Source: Candidatus Sumerlaeota bacterium
GTDB lineage: Bacteria > Sumerlaeota > Sumerlaeia > SLMS01 > JAHLLQ01
Direction of reading: 5' to 3'
Assembly (NCBI GenBank): GCA_030156535.1
Contig: JASGMJ010000019.1
Span: 1 to 64,000 of the forward strand
DNA length: 64,000 nt
Every line of letters begins with the position of its first letter. The stretch's first letter is position 1. The notes under the pieces were generated by a model. That model saw nothing but the letters and a program-made list of their open reading frames with translations, made no database searches and was not told the DNA's origin. Shown here in pieces: positions 35,674 through 44,879 of this stretch. The translations under genes were made by a program, and so were the position numbers.

Positions 35674-37497
35674 TTACTCCATGAACTCGATGAGCTGCTT
35701 GCGGCGGCTGGGGTGGCGGAGCTTGTTGAGGGCTTTCGTCTCGATCTGGCGCACGCGCTCGCGCGTGACGTTGAAGATCGTGCCGACTTCCTCAAGGGTG
35801 CGGGGGAAGTCGCTGCCGCCGATGCCGAAGCGCAGGCGCAGGACCTTCTGCTCGCGTTCGGTCAGCGTCGAGAGCACTTCCTCGATCTTCTCCTGCATCA
35901 GCTTGTAGGCGGTGGCCGTGACGGGTGACTGTGCATCCTCGTCGGGGATGAAGTCTCCGAAGTGGCTGTCGCCGTCCTCGCCGATGGGTGTTTCGAGGGA
36001 GATGGGCTGCATGGCGATCTTGAAGACCCTGCGGATCTTCTCGACGGGCATGCCCATCTTCTCGGCGATTTCGTCGGGTGTGGGTTCGCGGCCGAGTTCC
36101 TGAACGAGGAAGCGCTGGACGCGCGAGAGTTTGTTGATCGTCTCGATCATGTGGACGGGGATGCGGATCGTGCGTGCCTGGTCGGCGATGGCGCGTGTCA
36201 CGGCCTGGCGGATCCACCACGTGGCATAGGTCGAGAACTTGTAGCCGCGCTGGTACTCGAACTTGTCGACGGCGCGCATGAGGCCGATGTTGCCTTCCTG
36301 GATGAGGTCCAGGAACTGGAGGCCGCGGTTGGTGTACTTCTTGGCGATGGAGACGACGAGGCGCAGGTTGGCTTCGACGACCTTCATCTTGGCTTCGTGA
36401 GCCTGTTTTTCGCCGCGCTTGATTTTCTCGACGATGTTCTTGAGTTCCTCGTACTTGTTGCCGCTCTCCTTTTCCAGGCGCTTGATGTTGCGCTGGGCCA
36501 TGCGGAGCTGCTTGTCGAGGCGGATGAACTCGTCGAGGCCCTTGCCGTATTTCTTGAGCAGGGCCTTGGCCTCGGGGCTGTTCTTCTTGGTGCGGCGGAC
36601 GACGCGGCGCAGCTCGTCCTCGCTCATCATGGCTTCAAGGATCGTGCGGCGGATTTCCTCGTGCGCCTTGTCGATCTGGATGAAGATGTCCTTCACGCGC
36701 TCGGCGATCTGCTCGACGATGGCGAAGTTGAGGTCGATCTTCTTGAGGAGGAGGTAAATTTCTTCGCGGCGTTGTTCGACGTCGGCGGTGGCATGCTCGC
36801 GTTCCTCGCCATCGAAGGTCGGGTCTTCGAGCATGTCGAGTTGGTCGGCGATGACCTCGAAGTGGTCGAGGACGGCCTTGAGGTTATCGAGGATGATCTT
36901 GATGATGCGGGCGCGTTCCTCGGGATCGGACTCGTCCACGTTGGCACGCAGGATGTCGTTGAGGTTGTACTGGCCGATTTCGATTTTCGAGTAGATGCGG
37001 CCGAGTTCCTGGGACGTGATGGAGGCGCGTGCGATGGCCGCCATGATTTCGTGGCGGCCCTTCTCGATTTGCTTGGCGAGGTAGACTTCCTCTTCGCGGG
37101 TCAGCAGGGGGACTTTGCCCATCTCCATAAGGTAGAGACGGACGGGGTCGTCGATGCGCTGGTTGTCAGCCTGGGTGTTGAGCAGGTCGCGGGCGCTGGT
37201 GGGGCCTGTGGTGGTGGAGCGGCCGGATTTTGTGGCGGCAGCGGATTTCGTGGCGGGCTTGGCGGTCTTGGCCGTTTTGGCCTTGGCTGTCTTGGCGGCC
37301 GCAGCTGCCTCGGAACTTTCGAGCACATCAATTTTGAGGCGTTCGAGTTCGGTGAGCAGGTCTTCCATCTCCTCGGAGGAGAAGTCCTGCGGCAGGTTGT
37401 CGTTGATTTCTTCGTAGGTGACGTGTCCGCGTTCCTTGCCAAGCTTGATGAGCTTCTTCAGGTCGGCGGGCAGTTGGCTGGTTTTTGTCTTGCTCAT
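35674..37497 (-). CDS. rpoD: Primary RNA polymerase sigma factor RpoD
   Basis: Principal sigma-70 of 607 aa with the full primary-sigma layout. Region 1.1 is about residues 12-58 and an Ala/Lys-rich linker follows (60-105). Region 1.2 is [22 protein letters not shown] long non-conserved segment holds many charged helices. Region 2 is [37 protein letters not shown] and the -10 recognition and melting motif [16 protein letters not shown]. Region 3 is [14 protein letters not shown]. Region 4.2 is [20 protein letters not shown]. The linker [16 protein letters not shown] is unusually rich in Lys-Ala and may be disordered. It stands alone with its own strong terminator. No promoter could be identified with confidence. 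Confidence 0.97.
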   Translation of the reverse strand: MSKTKTSQLPADLKKLIKLGKERGHVTYEEINDNLPQDFSSEEMEDLLTELERLKIDVLESSEAAAAAKTAKAKTAKTAKPATKSAAATKSGRSTTTGPTSARDLLNTQADNQRIDDPVRLYLMEMGKVPLLTREEEVYLAKQIEKGRHEIMAAIARASITSQELGRIYSKIEIGQYNLNDILRANVDESDPEERARIIKIILDNLKAVLDHFEVIADQLDMLEDPTFDGEEREHATADVEQRREEIYLLLKKIDLNFAIVEQIAERVKDIFIQIDKAHEEIRRTILEAMMSEDELRRVVRRTKKNSPEAKALLKKYGKGLDEFIRLDKQLRMAQRNIKRLEKESGNKYEELKNIVEKIKRGEKQAHEAKMKVVEANLRLVVSIAKKYTNRGLQFLDLIQEGNIGLMRAVDKFEYQRGYKFSTYATWWIRQAVTRAIADQARTIRIPVHMIETINKLSRVQRFLVQELGREPTPDEIAEKMGMPVEKIRRVFKIAMQPISLETPIGEDGDSHFGDFIPDEDAQSPVTATAYKLMQEKIEEVLSTLTEREQKVLRLRFGIGGSDFPRTLEEVGTIFNVTRERVRQIETKALNKLRHPSRRKQLIEFME

Positions 37498-37974
37498 GAG
37501 TTGGGTGTGAGTGTCTCCCGTTGAGTGTATGCTCTCGGTGGGTGGCCCCTGTGGCTAAGTAGTCTGTAAGACTTGCCCGAACGTGGCGCGCGCATCGGCG
37601 GCCCTCGGCAGCGGAGCTCTTAGGGCATACCTCTCCATTAAGCGGAAGTAGCAATTTGCAGGCCCAATGGCCAACGCAGACGGAACTGGCTGTCAATTAC
37701 AAAGTGAATTCGACGTGAGAAACCAAGAGCGCCGGATCGCCGAGCCACTGAGATGAAAGGAGTTGCCGTGACTGGCATCAAGAAAAGGCTGGCAACCGGA
37801 TGGAAACAAAAGAAATAAAGCGCCTGCTGCAAGGATCTTTGCGACTTGTGGGAACATCGTGCAGACAGGCTGGGTCGGAGGCAACAGGTGTTGCATCTGA
37901 GCCGGATGGCGTCCCACTCTGACGCAATACCCGTCCCGCGCCGAGACACTCCACGCCCCCCGGAGGCAGGTGAG
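37498..37974. other. Long divergent intergenic region upstream of rpoD
   Basis: No supported gene lies in these 477 bases. The stretch 37650-37760 is less GC-rich than the surroundings and contains TTGACA on the minus strand (37692-37697), but no good -10 element follows at 16-18 bases. The region should hold the promoters for rpoD and for the small membrane-protein gene. The unusual length suggests complex control, but I cannot point to an operator or a hairpin. Confidence 0.5.
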
Positions 37975-38382
37975 ATGACCAATTTTCCCCCTTCGCACAA
38001 TCCCAAATCCCTGCTGGCCGAGATGAACGCGCGCATCAAGGTGCGCGACATTCGGGAATGGGACCGGCTGCGCCGTCAGGTTGAAGTCAAGTGGTGGGAG
38101 TCGGGGCTGGTGGCGCTGCTGTTCGTCAGCGGCGCGGGCCTGCTGGTGACGGTGGCAAAGCTGGCACCGCGCCACAACGACCTGCTCTACTGGTTCATCA
38201 TCGGCTGGTGCGGCCTTTTCATCCTGACGATGGTGGCGTGCATTGAGTTTCTGATCCTGAAGTTCCGGGCGCTGCGGCGCATGCACGAGGCGACGGCCAA
38301 GCACGACGAGGAGTTTCAGGCGGCCCTGAAGGCGATCCGCGATTACCTGGAGGCCCGCGAGGCGGCGGACGCGGAACGGTAA
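37975..38382 (+). CDS. Small two-helix membrane protein
   Basis: Unrecognised protein of 135 aa. A hydrophilic N-terminus (MTNFPPSHNPKSLL, basic helix about 20-40) leads to two membrane segments (about 47-67 and 76-101). A charged helical C-terminal tail with ALRRMHEATAKHDEEF follows and is probably a coiled coil. ATG at 37975 has GGAGG and AGGTGAG sites upstream, and an earlier in-frame ATG gives only a non-homologous tail. It is followed after 155 bases by tpx. Function unknown. Confidence 0.77.
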   Translation: MTNFPPSHNPKSLLAEMNARIKVRDIREWDRLRRQVEVKWWESGLVALLFVSGAGLLVTVAKLAPRHNDLLYWFIIGWCGLFILTMVACIEFLILKFRALRRMHEATAKHDEEFQAALKAIRDYLEAREAADAER

Positions 38383-38537
38383 GCGGCATCTTACTTGCAG
38401 GGCCAGTGAAGTGCCGCTTGAGCGGCGCACAATGGCAGTCCCGGGGAGCCCATTCCATTTGGCTTGCGTTGCCGGAAATCGGATCGGCACGCTCCAGGAC
38501 GATTGCCACACCCACCGGATTGAAGAAGGAGTGCAAG

Positions 38538-39038
38538 ATGCCGGATACCGTGACATTGAAGGGCAACCCCGTGAAAGTGGCGGGGACGGAGGTGAAGGCC
38601 GGGGCAGCAGCGCCGGATGCGACGCTGAGCGTGAACCTGAAGGACACGGTCACGATTTCCAGCTTCAAGGGTAAGAAACTCGTCCTCGCCGTGGTTCCCT
38701 CCCTGGATACTCCGGTGTGCGATCTCGAAGCGCAGCGCTTCAACAAGGAAGCCGCATCGCTCGGCGACAACACGGTGGTGGCGGTTGTTTCGATGGACCT
38801 GCCGCCGGCGCAGGCGCGCTGGTGCGGCGCCAATTCGGCGACGAACATCAAGACGTTTTCCGATCACCGCCTGCGCGACTTCGGCCAGAAGTACGGCGTG
38901 TACCTCCCCGACCTCGGCATCATGTGCCGCGCGGTCTTCGTCATCGACGAAACGGGAACGGTGAAGTACGCGGAGTACGTTCCCGAGATCGCGGACCAGC
39001 CGAACTTCGAGGCCGCCCTGGCAGCGCTGAAGGCCTGA
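38538..39038 (+). CDS. tpx: Thiol peroxidase Tpx
   Basis: Periplasm-independent atypical 2-Cys peroxiredoxin of 166 aa, which reduces peroxides using thioredoxin. The peroxidatic Cys61 lies in SLDTPVCDLEAQRF and the resolving Cys96 in RWCGANSATNIKTFSDHR. Both spacings match E. coli Tpx (C61 and C95). The N-terminus TVTLKGNPVKVAG is also typical. The ATG follows an AAGGAGTGCAAG site. It is followed after 35 bases by an SDR gene, so a common transcript ending at the terminator at 39894 is likely. Confidence 0.97.
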   Translation: MPDTVTLKGNPVKVAGTEVKAGAAAPDATLSVNLKDTVTISSFKGKKLVLAVVPSLDTPVCDLEAQRFNKEAASLGDNTVVAVVSMDLPPAQARWCGANSATNIKTFSDHRLRDFGQKYGVYLPDLGIMCRAVFVIDETGTVKYAEYVPEIADQPNFEAALAALKA

Positions 39039-39073
39039 CCCCCACCCAACTTCCCCTTTGCCGGAGAATCTGA

Positions 39074-39856
39074 ATGGCGACGGAAACAATGACGCAAAGC
39101 ACCACTCCCGCGGCGGCGCCGCCGCAGGGCAGACTCAAGGGCAAGGTTGCCCTCATCACGGGCTCCACCCGCGGGATCGGCCGCGCCATCGCCCATGCGT
39201 TTGCCGCCGAGGGCGCCAAAGTGGCCATCTGCGGCCGCTCGAAGGACGATCTGACCGCTGTGGCCGAGGAGATCAAACAGATCGGCGCGGAATGCTGTGC
39301 CGTGAAGATCGACCTCTCGGACTACAAGTCGGCCATTCGTCTCGTCGATGCCGTGCATCGCGCGTTCGGGCGGATCGACATCCTGGTCAACAACGCCAGC
39401 ATTCTCGGCTCGCGCAGCACGCTGATGGAAACGCCCGCAGAGGAATGGGAGGAAGTCATCACGACCAATCTCAACTCTGTGTTCTGGGTGACCAAGGAAG
39501 CCCTGGGCAAGATGGTGCCGCAGAACTCCGGCACCGTCATCAATGTCTCCTCGGGCGTCGGCCGGACGGGACGGGCGAAGTGGGGCCCGTACTCGGTGTC
39601 GAAGTTCGCCATCGAGGGGATGACGCAGGTTCTCGCCGACGAAATGAAGCAGTACCGGGTGCGCGTGAACAGCGTGAATCCGGGGGGCACCCGCACGAAG
39701 ATGCGCGCGGCAGCCTTTCCGGGCGAAGACCAGAAGACCCTGCCCAAGCCCGCAGATATCACCAATGTGTTCGTCTATCTGGCAAGCGACGCAAGCGCCG
39801 GGGTGAACGGCGAGCAGTTCGACGCCCGCGAATGGATGCACCGCGCGGATTTCTGA
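39074..39856 (+). CDS. Short-chain dehydrogenase/reductase
   Basis: Classical SDR of 260 aa. The cofactor motif is TGSTRGIG (29-36), NNAS lies at 106-109, the catalytic Ser is near 159-160 and YSVSK gives Tyr173 and Lys177. The N-terminal 20 residues (Thr/Ala/Pro-rich) are an extra tail before LKGKVALITG. Arg54 after the second strand (AICGRS) suggests NADPH preference, but this is weak evidence. The substrate is unknown. The gene is probably co-transcribed with tpx, and a good terminator follows. Confidence 0.9.
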   Translation: MATETMTQSTTPAAAPPQGRLKGKVALITGSTRGIGRAIAHAFAAEGAKVAICGRSKDDLTAVAEEIKQIGAECCAVKIDLSDYKSAIRLVDAVHRAFGRIDILVNNASILGSRSTLMETPAEEWEEVITTNLNSVFWVTKEALGKMVPQNSGTVINVSSGVGRTGRAKWGPYSVSKFAIEGMTQVLADEMKQYRVRVNSVNPGGTRTKMRAAAFPGEDQKTLPKPADITNVFVYLASDASAGVNGEQFDAREWMHRADF

Positions 39857-39893
39857 AACCCGCGTCCGGCAGTTGGCACCTCACACTATCACG

Positions 39894-39925
39894 ACGGCAT
39901 CCGGGCAACCGGGTGCCGTTTTTTT
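39894..39925 (+). terminator. Rho-independent terminator of the tpx-SDR transcript
   Basis: An 11-bp stem ACGGCATCCGG/CCGGGTGCCGT (one T-G pair) with loop GCAA is followed directly by seven Ts (39919-39925). Confidence 0.93.
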
Positions 39926-40240
39926 GGGAGCATCTCGGTGCTTCATCGCCGAAAGCACGCCTCGGAGATGGCTCGGGGTAATGAGGGACATGGGTGATAG
40001 TCGAAGGCGTACGGGACTGCCCCGAAGAGGCAGGATCACATAGCCCAGGGCCCCGTTGGTGCCATTGCGGGCCGAACGCATCTTTGCTCAAGGCGACCTG
40101 CTTCCCGCGGATAATGGCTACGACTCTTCCGAAAACTCCATAGTCTCACCCCGCGACTGCACACCGTGAAATCCGTTCCTGTTGCCAGCCGGGGCTCGGT
40201 GGTGCATCCTCGGTACGTCGGCAGGAAAGTCATCTCATCC
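39926..40240. other. Intergenic gap with no recognised feature
   Basis: The 315 bases between the SDR terminator and the TPR gene hold no supported gene, tRNA or hairpin with a T-tract. The frame of the downstream gene stays open from 40166, but the family-like sequence begins at ATG 40241. A promoter is presumably here. Confidence 0.5.
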
Positions 40241-42214
40241 ATGAACACCACACCTTCCATCACGATCCTTCCGTTCGCCTTTGCCAATTGGCAGGAGGAG
40301 AAGCGTGGCGTGGATTTCTGCCGGGGGCTGACGAGCCTGATCGAGGGGCGCCTGCGTCTGATTCCCGAGTGCGAGCTCCATGTCCAGCACCTCGTGGCCC
40401 GCCCGGCGGCGGAGGGCGAACCCCATCAGTATGTCCTGCGCACGCAGATGTGGCCGATCGATGAGGCCTTGGACCTGCCCGCGCCCGCAGGCACCGACCC
40501 CACGCATCTGGTGCAGGGCGAATTGGAATATGGCCCCACAATGGGGCTGATTCTGGAGGTAATCGATCGCCGCGCGGGGTTCTGCTCGTTCCGCGAGCGC
40601 ATCATGTGTCCGCGCGAGGAGTTTCTCGCGCGTCTCTTTCCGGCGCTGGGACGCCTTGCGGACGTGATCGACGACACGCTGCCCGCAGAGCGGCGGGTGC
40701 TGCTGGTGCGCCAGCCGACACGCTCGTACGAGGCGTTCGAATCGTATCTGACGGGGCTCTCGCAGCGCGTGGAGGTTCACGCCGGATCGCGTGCGCCAGG
40801 AGTCAGCGCGGCGTCGTTCCTTCCGTTCGAGACGGCGCTCGAAGCCGACCCGCAGTTTCTCGAACCGTGCATCGCGATCGACTTGCTGGCGCAGGAATGC
40901 TTCCGCGCGGGGCATGCGGAGAGCATCGCGTGGAAGGCTCTCCAACGGGCGTCCGACATCGCACCGCACTTCGCCGGTTTTTCCCGGACGATGGGGATTT
41001 ATTGCTTTGAGACCGGGCGGATCGACGACGCACGCCACCTGCTCGAGGACTTTCTGGAGCGCACCAGCGCCAAGGACCCCACCGCGCCTCCCGCGTACGT
41101 GCGCCTCGCCCGCATCTATCACGAAGAGCAGGGAGTCGAGAAGGCCATCGCCCTTTTGACAAAGGCGGCAGGGCTTTTCCCCGGCGAGCCGGAGCTGCTC
41201 GAGAGTCTGGGCGTTTGCCTGGCCGATGCCGGACGCACCGAGGAGGCCGAGAAGGTCTGGCGCCGGATTCTCGACCGCCAACCGGGGCGGGCGGCGACGC
41301 TCGCCAATCTGGCTTTCGTGAAGTGGAAGGAGAAGGACTACGAGCGCGCGCGCATTCTGTTCGAGCGGGCGATCGAGTCCCCTGACGCCACGGAGACCGC
41401 GTTCGCGCGCTATGTGGATTTCCTGATCGAACGCGGGCCGATGGAACGCGCCGACGACGTGGCGACGGAGTGGGTGGAGAGGTACTCGGATTCGTGGAGA
41501 AACTGGCTGCAACTGGCGAAGATTCGCCGGCGCCTGGGCCAAACCACGGCCGCGGAGCATTGTCTGGACCGCGCGGAGGAACTGGCGGGCAGCGAGGATC
41601 TGGAGGGCGAAATCCTGATGGTGCGGTTCGCCGTGCGATTCCCCGCCGACTTCACCGTCTTCCAGCAGGCGTTGCGTGCGTCGGTTCGCGCAGCCAGGGA
41701 GCGCGGCAATACGGGAAAAAGCGAGGACGCGGCGAAAGCACTGGCGGAAGCCGTGGTGGTCTTTCGCCATTTGACGGCCCGGCACCCCGGCCTCCCCTTC
41801 CTTTGGCGGGCATTGGCCCAGAACTTCGTCCACACCGAGCAATACGAGGCCGCCGTTGATGCCCAAAGGCGTCTGGTGGAGTTGACCCCCCGGTCGGCAG
41901 GGGCACGAAACGCCCTGGGCATTCTGCTGCTGCGTTGCGGGCAAAGAAGAGAGGCGCTGGCGACGCTGCGTGAAGCCGTTGAGATGGCGCCCCGCACGGC
42001 GTCCTATCGGGCCAACCTGATCGCCGCGCTGCTGGAAAGCGGCAACACCGCTGGGGCACGAGAGGTGCTGGCAGAACTTGCAGACCGCGCGCCGAACGAG
42101 CCCATGGTGGCCGAAATCAGGCGCCGAATCGAGGCAATGGAGGCCCGCGAAGACGAGTCAAAACCCGCCCAGGGCCTAATGCGCCGCCTGCTGGGCTGGC
42201 TGCGCCGGCGCTGA
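40241..42214 (+). CDS. TolB-like N-terminal domain protein with TPR array
   Basis: Protein of 657 aa. The N-terminal part (about 5-155, SITILPFAFANWQEEK, FCRGLTSLIEGRL) resembles the TolB-like domain that precedes TPRs in many adenylate-cyclase-associated proteins (VLPF...GLTE.L). About residues 180-640 are TPRs with blocks such as FETALEADPQFLEPCIAIDLLA, IALLTKAAGLFPGEPELLESLG and RRLVELTPRSAGARNALGILLL. No catalytic domain or signal peptide is seen, so it is probably a cytoplasmic scaffold. ATG at 40241 is the start of the family-like sequence and has a GGAAAG site 12 bases upstream. LarB follows after 26 bases. The TolB-like call is tentative. Confidence 0.78.
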   Translation: MNTTPSITILPFAFANWQEEKRGVDFCRGLTSLIEGRLRLIPECELHVQHLVARPAAEGEPHQYVLRTQMWPIDEALDLPAPAGTDPTHLVQGELEYGPTMGLILEVIDRRAGFCSFRERIMCPREEFLARLFPALGRLADVIDDTLPAERRVLLVRQPTRSYEAFESYLTGLSQRVEVHAGSRAPGVSAASFLPFETALEADPQFLEPCIAIDLLAQECFRAGHAESIAWKALQRASDIAPHFAGFSRTMGIYCFETGRIDDARHLLEDFLERTSAKDPTAPPAYVRLARIYHEEQGVEKAIALLTKAAGLFPGEPELLESLGVCLADAGRTEEAEKVWRRILDRQPGRAATLANLAFVKWKEKDYERARILFERAIESPDATETAFARYVDFLIERGPMERADDVATEWVERYSDSWRNWLQLAKIRRRLGQTTAAEHCLDRAEELAGSEDLEGEILMVRFAVRFPADFTVFQQALRASVRAARERGNTGKSEDAAKALAEAVVVFRHLTARHPGLPFLWRALAQNFVHTEQYEAAVDAQRRLVELTPRSAGARNALGILLLRCGQRREALATLREAVEMAPRTASYRANLIAALLESGNTAGAREVLAELADRAPNEPMVAEIRRRIEAMEAREDESKPAQGLMRRLLGWLRRR

Positions 42215-42240
42215 TCCAATCCCCGAAACGAGAGATTCGC

Positions 42241-43053
42241 ATGACCAAACCGCCCGACGCCTCCCCCGCCGGGGGGGCATTGCACACGGACCTCGCAGCC
42301 CTGATGCGTCAAGTCGCCGAGGGGGGACTGGACCCCGCTGCCGCCGCCCAACGCGCCCACGGAATGCTCGTGCGTGATCTGGGCTTTGCCCAGGTTGACA
42401 CGCACCGCCAGGTTCGCCGCGGCAGACCGGAAGCCGTGTTCTGCCAGGGCAAGACCCCCGAGCAGATCATCACCATCGCCCGCAGCATGAGAGACGCGGG
42501 CCAGAACGTTCTGATGACACGACTTGGCCATGACTGCTTCGAGCAGGTGGCGAAGGCGTTGGAGGGCCCGGACCTGCGGCGCCACCCGCTGGCACGGATG
42601 CTTTACCTGGAGGTCAGCCCCACTCCGCGCAAGACGGGGCGCGTGGGCATCGTCTGCGCGGGAACGACGGACATTCCGGTGGCCGAGGAGGCCGCCGTGA
42701 CGGCCGAGGCCCTGGGCAGTCCGGTGGACCGACTGTGGGATGCCGGGGTCGCGGGAATTCACCGCATCCTGCGCCAACAGGAGAAGCTCGCCGGTTTCCG
42801 GGTGCTCGTCGTCGTCGCCGGCATGGAAGGGGCCCTGCCGTCCGTGGTGGCGGGATTGGTGAAAGCACCCGTGATCGCCGTTCCAACGAGCGTGGGTTAT
42901 GGGGCTTCTTTCGGCGGGCTGGCGGCGCTGCTGGGGATGCTCAACTCTTGCGCCCCCGGGATTGGGGTCGTAAACATCGACAATGGCTATGGAGCAGGCT
43001 ACCTTGCCGACGCCATGAACGAGTTGGGCGAGGTGGATGCAGGGTGCCCTTGA
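42241..43053 (+). CDS. larB: Nickel-pincer cofactor biosynthesis protein LarB
   Basis: P2CMN synthase of 270 aa, which carboxylates and hydrolyses nicotinic acid adenine dinucleotide as the first step to the nickel-pincer nucleotide of lactate racemase-type enzymes. The PurE-like C-terminal domain is visible: GIVCAGTTDIPVAEEAAVTAE, then WDAGVAGIHRIL, VVAGMEGALPSVVAGL and VPTSVGYGASFGGLAALLGMLNSCAPGIGVVNIDNGYGAG. The last block is diagnostic. LarC and LarE are not in the window. It follows the TPR gene by 26 bases, possibly the same transcript. Confidence 0.93.
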   Translation: MTKPPDASPAGGALHTDLAALMRQVAEGGLDPAAAAQRAHGMLVRDLGFAQVDTHRQVRRGRPEAVFCQGKTPEQIITIARSMRDAGQNVLMTRLGHDCFEQVAKALEGPDLRRHPLARMLYLEVSPTPRKTGRVGIVCAGTTDIPVAEEAAVTAEALGSPVDRLWDAGVAGIHRILRQQEKLAGFRVLVVVAGMEGALPSVVAGLVKAPVIAVPTSVGYGASFGGLAALLGMLNSCAPGIGVVNIDNGYGAGYLADAMNELGEVDAGCP

Positions 43054-43134
43054 GGAGAGGAACCTCTGGCCGCATCAGCAGTCCGGAGAAGAACACGCAA
43101 GCGCGCAATCACTTCAGCATTTTGGATAACCGAC

Positions 43135-44742
43135 ATGGAATCAGTGGACGAGCGTCTGGAATTGCTCCGGACGCCGATGAGCAGGACCGCGGAAGCGGAT
43201 GGAGGGATTCTTAATCGGGGGGGCATTGAATACATTCTCAATGCCCGCTGCCGTAAAGACAGCTTTGAATCCCTCGAAGACCAGAAACGCTTTCTTGCCC
43301 CCGGCGTGCAGTGGCGGCGGCGGCGCGTGGGCTGGCTGGACGATGCCTCGGGCGATGCCAAGGGACTTTGTCTGAACGAGATCCGCGTCAGCCCCGATGC
43401 TGCGGGACGCGTGGAGCCGTGGGTCTCGATGGCCCAACCCGAGCTCGTGGATTTCGATGCAATCGAGCATGCCTATTGGCAGACCTACTGGGCAGGCGGT
43501 GCGCTGCGCGCCGAGCGCGGCGTGAAGGCTTCGCGTCTTTTTCTGAACATGCGCGAGCTGACCTGTGCGCGCCCCGGCGCCCCACGCGGACCGTGGGAGG
43601 ATCTGGAAGCAGCTCAAAGGAAAGTCGCCGCCGGCGAAGGCAACCCCGAAGAGCTTGAGCTGTTGTCCTACATGAATCCTCTGCTGCGGACGGTGGAGGG
43701 GGACAACGATGTCCAGGTCGTCCGCTATCTTCCGGCGATTCCGCCCTCCTGGGGCGTGACGGGCCATGCGCATGTTCTGGCCGCTACCAATGGCGGATAC
43801 TTTCTGAACTTCCCCGAGGAATACGACGACGGCACTTCGGCCCTGCACCAGCCAATCGGTGCGCTGTTTGCCGATGGCCGCCTGCACATGCCGGCCTGGA
43901 TCGAACGTCCCTGCGCGGTGGAATGGGAAGATGGGCGCCGGCGCATCGAACGTCTGGGCCCCGAGAACATGTTCCTGCACGTCAACGGCGAGGAGGCCTA
44001 CGGGCTGGAGCGCGGCACGCGTGTGCCCACGGATTCGGCCACCGTCTGGCGCAGTTTCGACGGCCCCCTGCCCGCCGCCGAGCCCGGTGGCTACGTGGTC
44101 GATCTCGTGTTCTGCGGCGCGGGGCTGGTGAAAGTGGTCGAGCCCGGCACCGAGAAGCCCCCTATCGGCGGCGCTCTCGTGCGTCTGCGCGGGCGGCTGG
44201 CGTTGCCGTGGCGCAACTGGCTGCGCGACCCGCGCAAACACGCCTTCCCGCAATGGAACATCGAGCTGCGCACGTCGCGCAACGAGCCGTTGCTGTGGGT
44301 GTTGGCATCGGGTCCGATACTGATCCACGACGGCACGATCCTGCGGGAGACGGAGATTTTCTCGCCGCTGGCAGCGGGCGAGATGTTTCCGGACGGCCCG
44401 CCCCCCACGCGCTTCCCCTACGACGCCACGAAGACCCGCGCGCCACGGACGGCCATCGGCCTGACGCGCGCCGAGGAATGGGTGCTGCTGGTGGTGGACG
44501 GACGGGCGGACGACTCGCACAGTGTGGGCTGCACGCTTGAAGACCTTGCCCGCCTGATGCGGGAAATCGGCTGCTATGCCGCGCTGAATCTCGATGGCGG
44601 TGGTTCCAGTGTCATGGCCGTCGAAGGTGTCAGCGGCTTCGACCAGTTGAAGCCCGGCCTGGCCGCCACAATCGCCAACATCCCGAGTGACCCGGGGCAC
44701 CGCGAGCGCATTGTCCCGGTCGTCCTGAATGTGGTTCAGTAG
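43135..44742 (+). CDS. Phosphodiester glycosidase (NAGPA) domain protein
   Basis: Protein of 535 aa. The C-terminal third (about 400-530) has the phosphodiester glycosidase pattern: RTAIGLTRAEEWVLLVVDGR, then DSHSVGCTLEDLARLMREIGCYAALNLDGGGSSVM. The Asp-Gly-Gly-Gly-Ser core is the family hallmark. The domain starts around VLAATNGGYF (220-229). The large N-terminal region (1-200) is unrecognised. No signal peptide is visible, although this domain is often exported or spore-associated in other bacteria. Human NAGPA removes GlcNAc from phosphodiester-linked GlcNAc, so a phosphodiester sugar bond is the likely target. The gene lies between larB and asnS. Confidence 0.82.
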   Translation: MESVDERLELLRTPMSRTAEADGGILNRGGIEYILNARCRKDSFESLEDQKRFLAPGVQWRRRRVGWLDDASGDAKGLCLNEIRVSPDAAGRVEPWVSMAQPELVDFDAIEHAYWQTYWAGGALRAERGVKASRLFLNMRELTCARPGAPRGPWEDLEAAQRKVAAGEGNPEELELLSYMNPLLRTVEGDNDVQVVRYLPAIPPSWGVTGHAHVLAATNGGYFLNFPEEYDDGTSALHQPIGALFADGRLHMPAWIERPCAVEWEDGRRRIERLGPENMFLHVNGEEAYGLERGTRVPTDSATVWRSFDGPLPAAEPGGYVVDLVFCGAGLVKVVEPGTEKPPIGGALVRLRGRLALPWRNWLRDPRKHAFPQWNIELRTSRNEPLLWVLASGPILIHDGTILRETEIFSPLAAGEMFPDGPPPTRFPYDATKTRAPRTAIGLTRAEEWVLLVVDGRADDSHSVGCTLEDLARLMREIGCYAALNLDGGGSSVMAVEGVSGFDQLKPGLAATIANIPSDPGHRERIVPVVLNVVQ

Positions 44743-44747
44743 TCTCA

Positions 44748-44817
44748 AAAGGAGACGAAGGTGCGTTTCTGCGCACTCCTTTCGTTGCCCTGTGCCGGTT
44801 TCGGGAGAGAATCCGGC
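44748..44817 (+). other. Structured leader upstream of asnS
   Basis: Two hairpins occupy the asnS leader. The first pairs AAAGGAG (44748-44754) with CTCCTTT (44776-44782) and TGCG (44762-44765) with CGCA (44772-44775), with a 7-base bulge. The second is GCCGGTTTC/GAATCCGGC (44794-44802 with 44809-44817) with one T-T mismatch. It lacks the T-box consensus and the conserved box of cobalamin riboswitches. It could be an attenuator or the 3' end of the upstream transcript. Confidence 0.4.
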
Positions 44818-44879
44818 TGTAAGTCCAGTGCGGGCCGGCCTGCGAGGTCGGCTCGAATTTCGCCTTTCTGGTGTTCTGT

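Noticed and set aside
35962..37524. A 520-codon open frame on the plus strand opposite rpoD
   Set aside because: It mirrors the rpoD gene, with strongly biased Val/Asp/Leu-rich composition and no family likeness. Such antisense frames are expected from the high GC at third positions of the real gene.
37692..37697. TTGACA on the minus strand upstream of rpoD
   Set aside because: No acceptable -10 hexamer lies 16-18 bases downstream, so I do not call a promoter.
44791..44830. Resemblance of the asnS leader to a cobalamin riboswitch
   Set aside because: Only a GGGA...CCGG segment matches. The conserved box of that class is missing and the downstream gene has no link to vitamin B12. A T-box was also looked for and its consensus is absent.
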